Below are positions 17,544 through 26,049 of a stretch of 33,867 nucleotides of DNA, in pieces (the stretch's first letter is position 1; each line of letters starts with the position of its first letter). Source of the DNA: an uncultured Flavobacteriaceae bacterium (GTDB lineage: Bacteria; Bacteroidota; Bacteroidia; Flavobacteriales; Flavobacteriaceae); contig CALHGE010000003.1 of NCBI GenBank assembly GCA_938029725.1, forward strand, positions 1-33,867, given 5' to 3'. A program made the position numbers and the translations under genes. The notes under the pieces are model-generated. The model was given only the letters and a program-made list of their open reading frames with translations. It had not been told where the DNA came from and searched no databases.

Positions 17544-19838
17544 ATGGCATCCGATTTTCGTAGAAATGTTTCTATCAGAGGTAATCAAGATTTTTCAGAA
17601 ATCAAATTGGGAAACCCAGTTCGGGTTGCCGCTGGTGCATTGGGCGTGAAAGAAGCACTTCGCCATGGTTTTAAAGAAATGGGTGTGGTTCGGTCTATGA
17701 CCGCTTTACTAAACATGAACCAACAAGATGGTTTCAGCTGCCCTAGCTGTGCTTGGCCTGATCCAGAAAAGCCTTCTAAGCTTGCCGAATACTGCGAAAA
17801 TGGAGCAAAGGCCTTGGCTGATGAGGCGACAACCTCTCATATTGGAGCAGATTTTTTCAAGAAGCATTCCGTAGAAGAACTTTCGCAATTGACAGCATAT
17901 GAATTGAACAAGTTTGGTCGAATCATTGAGCCTCTGGTACTTAAGGCGGGCAGCGTAAACTACGAGCCAATTTCGTGGCAGGAAGCGTATAATTTAATTT
18001 CCGAAGAACTTAACGCATTGAACTCTCCAGACGAGGCCATCTTTTATACTTCAGGCCGCTCAAGTAATGAGGCTGCTTTTCTATACGGAATGTTTGCGCG
18101 TGCTTTAGGAACCAATAATATGCCCGATTGCTCGAATATGTGCCATGAATCTAGCGGAGTAGCGCTTGGCGAAACACTAGGTATAGGAAAAGGTTCAATC
18201 AAGTTGGAAGATCTATATGAAGCTGAGGTCGTAATCGTTGCGGGGCAAAACCCTGGTACCAATCATCCGCGAATGTTGTCCGCTTTGGAGAAATGCAAGC
18301 AAAATGGGGGGAAGGTAATTAGTATCAACCCACTTAGAGAATCAGGACTCGTAAATTTCAAGAACCCGCAGCACTTAAAAGGATGGATTTCTGGAGAGGA
18401 TATGGCCGATTTGCATCTTCCGGTTAAAATCAATCAAGATATTCCGCTAATTAAATTAATGCTCATAAAGCTAGCAACTTTAGATGCGATTAAAAATAAC
18501 ATCTTCGATCATGAATTTTTAGAAACCTATGTGGATGGTTACCAAGAATTATTAAATGATTTAAAAACGTATGATGAAAAGGCGCTTTTAGCACAATGTG
18601 GGGTAGCACTTGAAACCATAAATAAAGCAGTTAATTTACTAGCTAAAAAATCAAAAATTGTAGTGTGCTGGGCCATGGGTTTAACGCAGCATAAAAATGG
18701 TGTAGAGAATATTCGCGAATATGTTAACCTCTTGCTATTAAAAGGAGCAATTGGTAAACCGAATGCAGGCACTTGCCCTGTTAGAGGTCATAGTAATGTA
18801 CAAGGCGATCGAAGTGTAGGTATTATGCATTTTGTGAATAAGGAGTTGAATGAACGAATAGAAAAACATTTAGGGTTTGTTCCTCCGTCTAAAGAGGGCT
18901 ATGATACCGTTGGTGCTATGGAGGCAATGCACGAAGGAAAAGCGAAAGTATTCATGTGCCTTGGAGGAAATTTTTTGATGGCAGCTTCCGATACGGAGTA
19001 TACTGCAAAAGCAATTCAGAATTGTGACCTTACAGTTCAAGTAAGCACGAAGCTAAATCGAACCCATTTAGTGACCGGAAAAACGGCATTACTATTACCA
19101 ACCTACGGGCGCTCAGAGAAGGATATGAAAGATGGTAAACTCCGTCATATTACTATCGAGAATAGTATGGGGCAAGTGAGGCAATCGCGTGGACTTCTAA
19201 AGCCCGCCTCGGAAACCATTAAAAGTGAGCCAGATATTATTGCAGAATTGGCGCATACTTTTTTCAATGGAAAGCATTCGATAGATTGGAAAGGTATGGG
19301 TGAGAACTACGAGCTCATTCGTGAAAAAATAGACCAAGTTGTAAAGGGCTATGCTGATACTGAAAAAAAATCTAAAGGTACGGGCTACTATTTGCCTAAT
19401 AATGTCCGTGAACTTGACTTTAGTGAATTGCCTAATGGAAAAGCACAGTTGACGATCAACCAAGTGCCACAGCATAAATTGAATACAAATGAATATATGT
19501 TAATGACCATGCGTTCGCATGATCAATTCAACACAACTATCTATGGCTTAGATGATCGGTATCGCGGAGTTTATAATGAGCGAAGAGTTCTCTTTATGAA
19601 TCCGCAGGATATGGAGTCAGCTGGTTTAAAAAAGCTAGATGTGGTTAATATTACAAGTACATACGATGGTATCGAAAGAACTGCGAATAAGTTTAAAGTT
19701 ATTCCGTATGCAATTCCGAAAGGAGATTTGGCAGCCTATTTTCCTGAAACGAATGTACTAGTGCCTTACAATCATTTTTCAGACCGCAGTAAAACACCGA
19801 TTAGTAAATCAATAAAAGTGACTTTAAAAAAGGTTTAA
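17544..19838 (+). CDS. FdhF/YdeP-family molybdopterin oxidoreductase
   Basis: A 764-residue protein matching the YdeP type of the DMSO reductase superfamily, whose usual length is about 760. The N-terminus has only CPSCAWPDP (Cys66, Cys69) instead of a full four-Cys iron-sulfur motif. CHESSG at 200-205 aligns with the Sec/Cys-His site of formate dehydrogenase H, so Cys200 is the likely molybdenum ligand. GQNPGTNHPR and RGHSNVQGDRSVG bind the pterin cofactor, and the C-terminal domain (MRSHDQFNTTIYG) is the molybdopterin dinucleotide-binding barrel. There is no Tat signal, so it is likely cytoplasmic. No electron-transfer subunit or FdhD gene lies nearby. Formate oxidation is not proven for this subgroup; in E. 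coli YdeP is linked to acid resistance. Its stop directly abuts the stop of the convergent gene. Confidence 0.88.
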   Translation: MASDFRRNVSIRGNQDFSEIKLGNPVRVAAGALGVKEALRHGFKEMGVVRSMTALLNMNQQDGFSCPSCAWPDPEKPSKLAEYCENGAKALADEATTSHIGADFFKKHSVEELSQLTAYELNKFGRIIEPLVLKAGSVNYEPISWQEAYNLISEELNALNSPDEAIFYTSGRSSNEAAFLYGMFARALGTNNMPDCSNMCHESSGVALGETLGIGKGSIKLEDLYEAEVVIVAGQNPGTNHPRMLSALEKCKQNGGKVISINPLRESGLVNFKNPQHLKGWISGEDMADLHLPVKINQDIPLIKLMLIKLATLDAIKNNIFDHEFLETYVDGYQELLNDLKTYDEKALLAQCGVALETINKAVNLLAKKSKIVVCWAMGLTQHKNGVENIREYVNLLLLKGAIGKPNAGTCPVRGHSNVQGDRSVGIMHFVNKELNERIEKHLGFVPPSKEGYDTVGAMEAMHEGKAKVFMCLGGNFLMAASDTEYTAKAIQNCDLTVQVSTKLNRTHLVTGKTALLLPTYGRSEKDMKDGKLRHITIENSMGQVRQSRGLLKPASETIKSEPDIIAELAHTFFNGKHSIDWKGMGENYELIREKIDQVVKGYADTEKKSKGTGYYLPNNVRELDFSELPNGKAQLTINQVPQHKLNTNEYMLMTMRSHDQFNTTIYGLDDRYRGVYNERRVLFMNPQDMESAGLKKLDVVNITSTYDGIERTANKFKVIPYAIPKGDLAAYFPETNVLVPYNHFSDRSKTPISKSIKVTLKKV

Positions 19839-21017
19839 TTATTGAAAAGCTGGAATACCAGTAATGTCCATTCCGGTAATCAATAAATGAATATCGTGCG
19901 TGCCTTCATAGGTGATTACACTTTCTAAATTCATCATATGACGCATAATACTGTATTCGCCAGTGATGCCCATTCCTCCTAAAATTTGTCTAGCTTCTCT
20001 GGCAATGTTGATGGCCATTTCTACATTGTTTCGTTTTGCCATTGAAATTTGGGCCGTGGTCGCTTTTCCTTCATTTTTTAATTGCCCTAATCGGAAGGCT
20101 AGCAATTGTGCCTTTGTGATTTCGGTAATCATTTCAGCTAACTTCTTTTGCTGTAATTGGAATGCCGCAATAGGTTTTCCAAATTGTATGCGTTCTTTAG
20201 CATAACGTAGCGCCGTATCATAACAATCCATAGCGGCACCAATAGCACCCCAAGAGATTCCATAGCGCGCCGAATCAAGACAGCCAAGTGGTGCTCCTAA
20301 TCCTGTTTTTCCTGTCAGCAAGTTTTCTTTTGGAACTTTTACGTCTGCGAAGATTAATTCACCTGTTGCCGAAGCACGAAGTGACCATTTATTATGTGTT
20401 TCAGGCGTTGAAAAGCCTTCCATGCCACGTTCAACTATGAGTCCGTGAATACGGCCTTCTTCATTCTTTGCCCATACGACGGCGATATCGCAGAACGGGG
20501 AATTAGATATCCAAAGTTTTGCTCCATTCAATAGATAATGGTCACCCATATCTTTGAATTTTGTTTCCATTCCGCTAGGGTTCGAGCCATGATTTGGTTC
20601 TGTTAAACCGAAAGAACCCATCCATTCACCAGAGGCGAGTTTGGGTAAATATTTTTTACGTTGTGCTTCATTTCCGTAGGTGTAGATAGGATACATTACT
20701 AATGAGGATTGCACTGATGCAGTAGAACGAACGCCACTATCTCCACGCTCAATTTCTTGCATGATAAGCCCGTAGCTTATTTGGTCTAACCCCGCTCCGC
20801 CATACTCCTCAGGAATGTACGGCCCGAAGGCGCCGATTTCTGCTAAACCTCCAATAATTTGCTTCGGAAATTCTGCCTTTTGCGCATATTCCTCGATAAT
20901 AGGAGAGACATCACGTTTCACCCATTGGCGGGCAGCATCACGAACCAAAAGATGTTCTTCAGAGAATAAATCATCAAGGTTGTAATAATCAGGAGCTTCA
21001 AATAAGTCAGGTCGCAT
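19839..21017 (-). CDS. Glutaryl-CoA dehydrogenase-like acyl-CoA dehydrogenase
   Basis: A 392-residue acyl-CoA dehydrogenase, complete. It carries GVRSTASVQSSLVMYPIY near 95-112, closely like the Arg-containing substrate segment of glutaryl-CoA dehydrogenase, the FAD region (GSFGLTEPNHGSNPSG, LWISNSPFCDIAVVW), and TYEGTHDIH, in which Glu371 is the expected catalytic base. Glutaryl-CoA dehydrogenase oxidises and decarboxylates glutaryl-CoA to crotonyl-CoA in lysine and tryptophan breakdown. I chose ATG 21015-21017; a TTG three codons upstream is in frame but weaker. A -7 box and a perfect inverted repeat stand upstream. Other lysine degradation genes are not in the window, so substrate is inferred from motifs only. 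Confidence 0.9.
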   Translation of the reverse strand: MRPDLFEAPDYYNLDDLFSEEHLLVRDAARQWVKRDVSPIIEEYAQKAEFPKQIIGGLAEIGAFGPYIPEEYGGAGLDQISYGLIMQEIERGDSGVRSTASVQSSLVMYPIYTYGNEAQRKKYLPKLASGEWMGSFGLTEPNHGSNPSGMETKFKDMGDHYLLNGAKLWISNSPFCDIAVVWAKNEEGRIHGLIVERGMEGFSTPETHNKWSLRASATGELIFADVKVPKENLLTGKTGLGAPLGCLDSARYGISWGAIGAAMDCYDTALRYAKERIQFGKPIAAFQLQQKKLAEMITEITKAQLLAFRLGQLKNEGKATTAQISMAKRNNVEMAINIAREARQILGGMGITGEYSIMRHMMNLESVITYEGTHDIHLLITGMDITGIPAFQ

Positions 21018-21033
21018 AAATCGCAATTTTTAT

Positions 21034-21041
21034 CAAAAGTA
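21034..21041 (-). promoter_or_regulatory. Bacteroidota -7 box before the glutaryl-CoA dehydrogenase gene
   Basis: On the minus strand TACTTTTG matches TAnnTTTG exactly, 17-24 bp before the ATG. A poor -33 (ATTG, plus 21065-21068) falls inside the inverted repeat at 21049-21082, so a protein bound there would contact the promoter. Confidence 0.55.
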
Positions 21042-21048
21042 AATATAA

Positions 21049-21082
21049 AAATATAACATTGCGACAATGCAATGTTATATTT
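21049..21082. promoter_or_regulatory. Perfect 14-bp inverted repeat, likely operator of the dehydrogenase gene
   Basis: AAATATAACATTGC and GCAATGTTATATTT are exact inverted copies separated by six bases (GACAAT). The centre is about 49 bp upstream of the ATG. The absence of a GC-rich stem with T-run argues against a terminator. TetR- or FadR-type repressors of acyl-CoA metabolism bind such dyads, but the regulator is not identified. Confidence 0.65.
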
Positions 21083-21590
21083 AGTAGTCCGCGTCGAACA
21101 TGAATTAGTAACGAATCACGCATTTAAAAATTGCGCCAAGAGCTAGTGAAAGTGATACAGGCTTTTTTCATCTTCTATTGCTGCCTAGTCTAGAGCAGCG
21201 CCTGCGACTTTATCAAGAGCATCTCCAAATTTTAACTACTCATCAATGCCATCAATTTCAAGCTTTCGCCTATGAGAACAGTGAATTCGTTTCTTCGCCT
21301 TAGCGGTGTTGTTAATCACCAATATCACTCTTATGGCTATAGAACTTCGGTAGTAGGAGCTTTTCGTTTTGGTCTGTGGTGCACAGCATAGCTTCCGTTA
21401 GAAAGCTATCAAGCAATACGGAAATACCCGTATTTGTATCACTTTTTAAGCAATACATATTAGCAATTTAATACTATAGTATAGCTCGGTTTTAAAGCTT
21501 CAAATACTTGGGTATTTCTATAAGAGCAGAAGGCTGTTCTTTCTCTTTTGGCAATAGTATAATCACTATAAAATTTCGGCAGTAACGCTA
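21083..21590. other. About 560-bp gene-free spacer between divergent genes
   Basis: The spacer (21018-21644 in full) separates the dehydrogenase and antiporter genes. Apart from the operator-like repeat at its left end, the two GAAATACCC-type motifs at 21416-21517 and the -7 box at 21592, no gene is supported. A 61-codon minus-strand frame (21460-21645) has no recognisable domain and overlaps these signals. The length suggests a decayed gene or an unannotated small RNA. Confidence 0.5.
21416..21517. repeat. Two inverted copies of a GAAATACCC-GTATTTG motif
   Basis: The first copy, GAAATACCCGTATTTG (21421-21436), is itself a dyad (AAATAC-CC-GTATTT) and can extend to ATAC (21416-21419) and GTAT (21436-21439) around a GG bulge. 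The second copy, read on the minus strand, is GAAATACCCAAGTATTTG (21501-21518), the same motif with two extra bases. They are about 80 bp apart in opposite orientation. Confidence 0.5.
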
Positions 21591-21591
21591 T

Positions 21592-21599
21592 TAATTTTG
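21592..21599 (+). promoter_or_regulatory. Bacteroidota -7 box before the antiporter gene
   Basis: TAATTTTG fits TAnnTTTG, 46-53 bp before the ATG. No matching TTTG lies 19-21 bp upstream, so this is a half-supported promoter. Confidence 0.4.
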
Positions 21600-21644
21600 T
21601 ATTTTTAAAAACATCAATTTCCTTTTGAATAAAGCCTACAATCA

Positions 21645-22973
21645 ATGAGTGAAAACAAACCTATTAAAAAACTGGGACTATGGATGAGTACGTCTCTAGT
21701 GATTGGCAATATGATTGGTGCGGGTATCTTTTTAATGCCTGCAGCCTTGGCTGCTTATGGCGGTATAAGCATTTTTGGTTGGCTTTTTTCTGCAATGGGG
21801 GCTTTATTGTTGGCTACTGTTTTTAGTAGACTCAGTAAGCTGATTCAAAATAAGAACGGAGGGCCTTATGTATATACAAAAGAGGGTTTAGGTGATTTTG
21901 CTGGTTTTTTAGTGGCTTGGGGATATTGGATATCTACATGGGTGGCTAACGCTGCTATTACCATTGCTTTTATAAGCGCCCTAACTGTTTTCTTTCCGGT
22001 ATTGGGTACAAATGCGTTGTATGCAGTTTTGCTTGGCTTGTGTACAATTTGGTTTTTAACTTGGATTAACGCTAAAGGAATACGAGAATCTGGTAAAATG
22101 CAGGTCATAACAACGCTACTAAAACTAATACCCCTAGTGCTTGTAATTATTGGAGGTATTTTCTTTTTCAATGCTGATAATTTTATCCCTTTTAACCCGA
22201 GTACTGAAACTAATTTAGCTGCCATTGCGATAACGGCAACAATGACTTTATATGCTTTTTTAGGAGTAGAAAGCGCAACCATACCTGCTGGTAATGTGGA
22301 GAATCCTGAAGAAACTATTCCAAAAGCGACCATGTTGGGTACGAGTATAACCACGCTAGTTTATATTTTAAGTACGGTAGTCATTATGGGGATGATACCA
22401 GCAGAGGTACTATCAAAATCTCCAGCACCTTTTGCAGATGCAATGGATATTATTGCAGGCGAATGGGGTCGAGACTTGGTTGCTGCGGGTGCTGCCATAG
22501 CCGCTTTTGGTGCCTTGAATGGCTGGATATTGATACAGGGTCAAATTGCGATGGCCACATCAAAAGATGATTTGTTTCCCCGAATATTCAGAAGAGAGAA
22601 TAAAAATGGAGTTCCCGTTTTTGGTATAATCATTGGCAGCATTTTGACTTCGATTGTCATGTTAATGAATTATTCAGATGGCTTGGTTGAACAATTCAAA
22701 TTTATCATCTTGCTTTCCACGCTTTGTGTCCTTGTTCCCTATTTATTTACAACCGCCGCATATGTTCTTATTTTAGCTGAACTTAAACGGCCAAATTTGA
22801 AATGGCTGCCAGAAATTGTTTTATCGAGCCTTGCCTTTATATTTTCATTGTGGGCCATTTATGGTGCTGGAGAAGAAGCGGTATTTTGGGGATTTTTATT
22901 ATTATTGGCTGGAATTCCATTTTACATTTGGATGAAATATAGAAACAAAACAAAAAACACTAATGAAGTATAG
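21645..22973 (+). CDS. APC-superfamily basic amino acid antiporter (AdiC/PotE-like)
   Basis: A 442-residue polytopic membrane protein with about 12 predicted helices. TM1 carries GNMIGAGIF, the Gly-rich substrate motif of the APC fold (GxG). The segments LGVESATIPAGNVENP and VVIMGMIPAEVLSKS closely follow E. coli AdiC (FIGVESASVAAG and AIMGMIP), and FGALNGWILIQGQ follows its TM8 region (SLGGWTLLAGQ). This places it in the basic amino acid/polyamine antiporter family, which exchanges arginine, lysine, ornithine or the matching amines across the inner membrane. Its last 11 bases overlap the gene for an arginine deiminase-like enzyme, which supports arginine or a methylarginine as substrate and citrulline as a possible counter-substrate. 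That pairing is inference. Confidence 0.88.
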   Translation: MSENKPIKKLGLWMSTSLVIGNMIGAGIFLMPAALAAYGGISIFGWLFSAMGALLLATVFSRLSKLIQNKNGGPYVYTKEGLGDFAGFLVAWGYWISTWVANAAITIAFISALTVFFPVLGTNALYAVLLGLCTIWFLTWINAKGIRESGKMQVITTLLKLIPLVLVIIGGIFFFNADNFIPFNPSTETNLAAIAITATMTLYAFLGVESATIPAGNVENPEETIPKATMLGTSITTLVYILSTVVIMGMIPAEVLSKSPAPFADAMDIIAGEWGRDLVAAGAAIAAFGALNGWILIQGQIAMATSKDDLFPRIFRRENKNGVPVFGIIIGSILTSIVMLMNYSDGLVEQFKFIILLSTLCVLVPYLFTTAAYVLILAELKRPNLKWLPEIVLSSLAFIFSLWAIYGAGEEAVFWGFLLLLAGIPFYIWMKYRNKTKNTNEV

Positions 22974-23841
22974 CGCCCATTCTGAATATCATCCATTAGC
23001 GATAGTTTATATTAAAACAGTCGCTGATTCTTTTATGGATGAAGATAAACTGAAAGCGGAATGGAAAGAACTGAACTACCTATCCAAACCTGATTTATTA
23101 GCATCAAAAATTGAGTATATCGCTTTTGAAAATATTTTAAAAAGTGCAGGGGTTGCTATAAAGTATTTTCTAATGAATAAGCAGTTGTCTTTGGATAGTA
23201 TGTACTGTCGCGATGCTTCAATCGCTACTGATTATGGAATGATCATTTGTACGATGGGAAAAGAGGGAAGAACTTTAGAGCCCGAAGCGCAACGAAAAAC
23301 ATTTCTAAATAATAAGATTCCCGTGCTAGGTACCATTCAGGCCCCAGGCACACTTGAGGGCGGTGATGTTGCTTGGTTAAATGAAAAAACTTTAGCGGTC
23401 GGACATACGTATAGAACCAATTTAGAGGGAATTCGACAATTAAAAGCTTTACTATCTCCGCATGGAGTCGAGGTGGTAGTGGCAGATTTACCACATTATA
23501 AAGGGGTTGAAGATGTATTTCATTTAATGTCTATTTTGAGTCCTGTTGATAAAGATTTGGCGGTGGTGTATTCTCCTTTGATGCCTATTCGATTTAGGAA
23601 TCTATTATTAGACTTGGGCTATAAGTTAGTTGAAGTACCTGAAGATGAATTTGAAAGTATGGGCTGCAATGTCTTGGCAATAGGGCCAAAAAAATGTGTG
23701 ATGGTTGAAGGTAACCCGAAAACGAAAGAAGCGCTAGAAAAAGCGGGTTGCGAAGTGATCACTTATAAAGGCCAAGAGATTAGTGTTAAAGGAGGAGGAG
23801 GCCCAACTTGTTTGACCAGACCGTTAAAGCGTTTGGTTTAG
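22963..23841 (+). CDS. Dimethylarginine dimethylaminohydrolase / arginine deiminase family enzyme
   Basis: A 292-residue guanidino-group-modifying (pentein) enzyme. The Cys-His-Glu catalytic set is visible: Glu132 in LEGGDV, His187 in VFHLMS and nucleophile Cys283 in GGGGPTCLTRP. Substrate-binding MYCRDAS (Arg83, Asp84) and VGHTYRTN (Arg151) are also present. The family converts methylarginines or arginine to citrulline plus an amine or ammonia; amidinotransferases are a further branch. The length of about 290 is closer to dimethylarginine hydrolases than to arginine deiminases, which are about 410. No ornithine carbamoyltransferase or carbamate kinase gene is near, which argues against a standard arginine deiminase pathway. 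The 11-bp overlap with the antiporter suggests coupled translation. Confidence 0.85.
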   Translation: MKYSAHSEYHPLAIVYIKTVADSFMDEDKLKAEWKELNYLSKPDLLASKIEYIAFENILKSAGVAIKYFLMNKQLSLDSMYCRDASIATDYGMIICTMGKEGRTLEPEAQRKTFLNNKIPVLGTIQAPGTLEGGDVAWLNEKTLAVGHTYRTNLEGIRQLKALLSPHGVEVVVADLPHYKGVEDVFHLMSILSPVDKDLAVVYSPLMPIRFRNLLLDLGYKLVEVPEDEFESMGCNVLAIGPKKCVMVEGNPKTKEALEKAGCEVITYKGQEISVKGGGGPTCLTRPLKRLV

Positions 23842-23844
23842 AAA

Positions 23845-24558
23845 TCACATTTTTAAATAAAATTCTTTCGTCAGGTTGATATAATCCTCGGTGTACTGAT
23901 GTCGTTTTATTTCAATGATTAGTTCATTTTCTAATATTTCACCATCCTTAAAGCTGAATTCTAATAGGCTTCTTTTTATTTCTGCGGAGGTGTTTCCTTT
24001 TACCCTTAAAATACGATGAGGAAAAAGGGCATACGAAGCGGCCAATCTAATAAAAGAGGCTTCCTCTTTATGCGGAATAATAGTTGTAAAAAGACCGTCT
24101 GAAGAAAGTAGTTTTGAAACGCCCTCTAGTAATTCATCAAAAGGTAAGGATTGATTTTGGCGCGCAGTATCTCGAGATGTATTTCCACTCGAAACGTCTT
24201 CGGAATAAAACGGCGGGTTGGAAATAATTAAATCATACGGATCTTCTATTTCGTCAATAAATTCATCTAAACCCGCATGATAACAGAATAGCCGATTGGC
24301 CCAAGCAGAATCTTCAAAATTTTCAATGCATTGCTGATGCGCATCTTCATCAATTTCTAATGCTTCGATATTCTCGGCCAAACTTCTTTGCGCCAGCATT
24401 AAAGATAAGAGTCCGGTGCCAGCGCCAATATCTAGTATGGTGTTTGCTTTGTTTTCAATGGTGGCCCATGCGCCAAGAAGTACGCCGTCTGTGCCGATTT
24501 TCATAGCACATTTGTCTTGGTTAATTGAAAATTCTTTGAATTTGAAAGGTTTGCTCAT
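23845..24558 (-). CDS. trmN6: tRNA1(Val) A37 N6-methyltransferase
   Basis: A 237-residue class I methyltransferase of the YfiC/TrmN6 type. The S-adenosylmethionine loop is DIGAGTGLLS (43-52) and the N6-adenine catalytic motif is SNPPFYSED, with NPPF at 114-117. The start FKFKEFSINQDKCAMKIGTDGVLLGAW is typical of the family. It methylates A37 of tRNA-Val in E. coli. The ATG overlaps the sulfatase stop by four bases (ATGA), so it is likely translated from the same message. The stop is 3 bp from the stop of the convergent deiminase-like gene. Confidence 0.92.
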   Translation of the reverse strand: MSKPFKFKEFSINQDKCAMKIGTDGVLLGAWATIENKANTILDIGAGTGLLSLMLAQRSLAENIEALEIDEDAHQQCIENFEDSAWANRLFCYHAGLDEFIDEIEDPYDLIISNPPFYSEDVSSGNTSRDTARQNQSLPFDELLEGVSKLLSSDGLFTTIIPHKEEASFIRLAASYALFPHRILRVKGNTSAEIKRSLLEFSFKDGEILENELIIEIKRHQYTEDYINLTKEFYLKM

Positions 24559-25973
24559 TCTAGTGTTCCTGGGGGTCTGGTTTCTGTGCCTTCTAATTCT
24601 AATAGCGAATCTCCTAATCGTGAACGCATCGTATTGGCAAGTAACTTGATTTTTTGGACTACCTCAGGATTTTCATCGGCAAGGTTTTTTGTTTCGCTTA
24701 AGTCATTAACTACATCATACAATTCAATTTCTTCAAGGGTTATCATTTTGTAATCGCCAGGTAAGCCGTCTTTTCCTAATTCTTGCCCGTTCATGGTGCG
24801 GTAGCGATGGGGAAAATACAATTTCCATTTGCCATATCGCACTCCGAATAGCTCATTTACGCGGTAATAAAAGAAATATGCTTCTTGCGGACTTTCTTCT
24901 GATTCACCCGTTAATAGCTTCCAAACACTTTTTCCGTCAATGGTTTTTAAAGGAAGTTCTACTCCTGTGATTTCAACAATGGTAGGAAGCATGTCAATGG
25001 CCATCACCGGTGTATCTAGTACTTGTCCAGCTTTTAATTTATTAGGATATTTTATGATAAAAGGTTCTCGTTGGCCACCTTCCCAAGCGGTTCCTTTTCC
25101 TTCTCGAAAAGGAAATGCGCTGCCGGCATGGTTGCCGTATGATAACCATGGGCCATTGTCTGAAGTGAATATAACCAGGGTGTTTTCTTCAAGACCGTTG
25201 GCTTTTAAAGCATCCATAATCTGCCCAACAGACCAATCGATTTCCATAATAACATCTCCATATAAACCTCTATTTGATTTTCCTTTAAACTTATCAGATA
25301 CAAATAAAGGCACGTGTGGCTGCGGATGGGGCACGTATAGAAAGAACGGATTGTCTTTGTTACGAGTAATAAAATCAACACTGCGTTCTGTGATTTGAGT
25401 AGTGAGTTGTGATTGCTCAATTATAGTGTCAATTACAGTTTCGTTTTCATACAATGGTAAATCAGGAAAATTAAAAATTGAACCTTGCTGCGGATGAAAA
25501 GGCCACATGTCATTAGAATAAGGAATGCCAAACCATTCATCAAACCCATGTCTTGTGGGTAGAAATTTTTTATGATGCCCTAAATGCCACTTGCCGTAGA
25601 TTGCTGTCTTGTAGCCCTTGGCTTTAAGTAGCTCTGCTATTGTTGTTTCTGCAGCGTTTAGCCCATGTGTGTTATCAGGCCCTAGAGCATTATGAATGCC
25701 TATTCGATTCGGGTAGCAGCCGGTTAATATTCCTGCGCGTGATGCAGAGCATACAGCTTGTGCGGAATAATAACTGGTGAGTTTTATTCCGTCAGCAGCC
25801 ATCTGGTCTAGGTGTGGTGTTGCGATATCATCGGCGCCAAAAACACCAAGGTCGTTATAGCCTTGGTCGTCAGTGTAAATTAGTATAACATTTGGTGGTC
25901 GTTCTATTTTCGGCTCGTTTTGTCCACAGGAAAATAATACGAAGGCGATTAATGAAAATAGAAATCTATACAT
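24555..25973 (-). CDS. Lipoprotein sulfatase, Cys-type (S1 family)
   Basis: A 472-residue sulfatase. The N-terminus is a lipoprotein signal ending LFSC (Cys16). Metal-binding TDDQG (Asp35 and Asp36) comes early, and the sulfatase signature is CSASRAG, with Cys75 as the residue to be oxidised to formylglycine. GKWHLGH and TSDNGPW complete the active site. It would hydrolyse sulfate esters of sugars or polysaccharides at the cell surface or in the periplasm. A separate maturase (anaerobic or formylglycine-generating) is required and is not in this window. It is the odd member of a translation-related group: rimM ends 76 bp upstream and trmN6 overlaps its end. The substrate is not identifiable, but marine algal polysaccharides are plausible. 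Confidence 0.93.
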   Translation of the reverse strand: MYRFLFSLIAFVLFSCGQNEPKIERPPNVILIYTDDQGYNDLGVFGADDIATPHLDQMAADGIKLTSYYSAQAVCSASRAGILTGCYPNRIGIHNALGPDNTHGLNAAETTIAELLKAKGYKTAIYGKWHLGHHKKFLPTRHGFDEWFGIPYSNDMWPFHPQQGSIFNFPDLPLYENETVIDTIIEQSQLTTQITERSVDFITRNKDNPFFLYVPHPQPHVPLFVSDKFKGKSNRGLYGDVIMEIDWSVGQIMDALKANGLEENTLVIFTSDNGPWLSYGNHAGSAFPFREGKGTAWEGGQREPFIIKYPNKLKAGQVLDTPVMAIDMLPTIVEITGVELPLKTIDGKSVWKLLTGESEESPQEAYFFYYRVNELFGVRYGKWKLYFPHRYRTMNGQELGKDGLPGDYKMITLEEIELYDVVNDLSETKNLADENPEVVQKIKLLANTMRSRLGDSLLELEGTETRPPGTLE

Positions 25974-26049
25974 CTTTAAGTGTAGTAAAACATTAGTCCC
26001 TCTAAAGGTAAAGTAAATAAGTTTTTATACTGAGACGACTACTAAAATT

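Noticed and set aside
21460..21645. 61-codon minus-strand frame before the antiporter gene
   Set aside because: It overlaps the likely antiporter promoter and the repeated motif and has no recognisable sequence.
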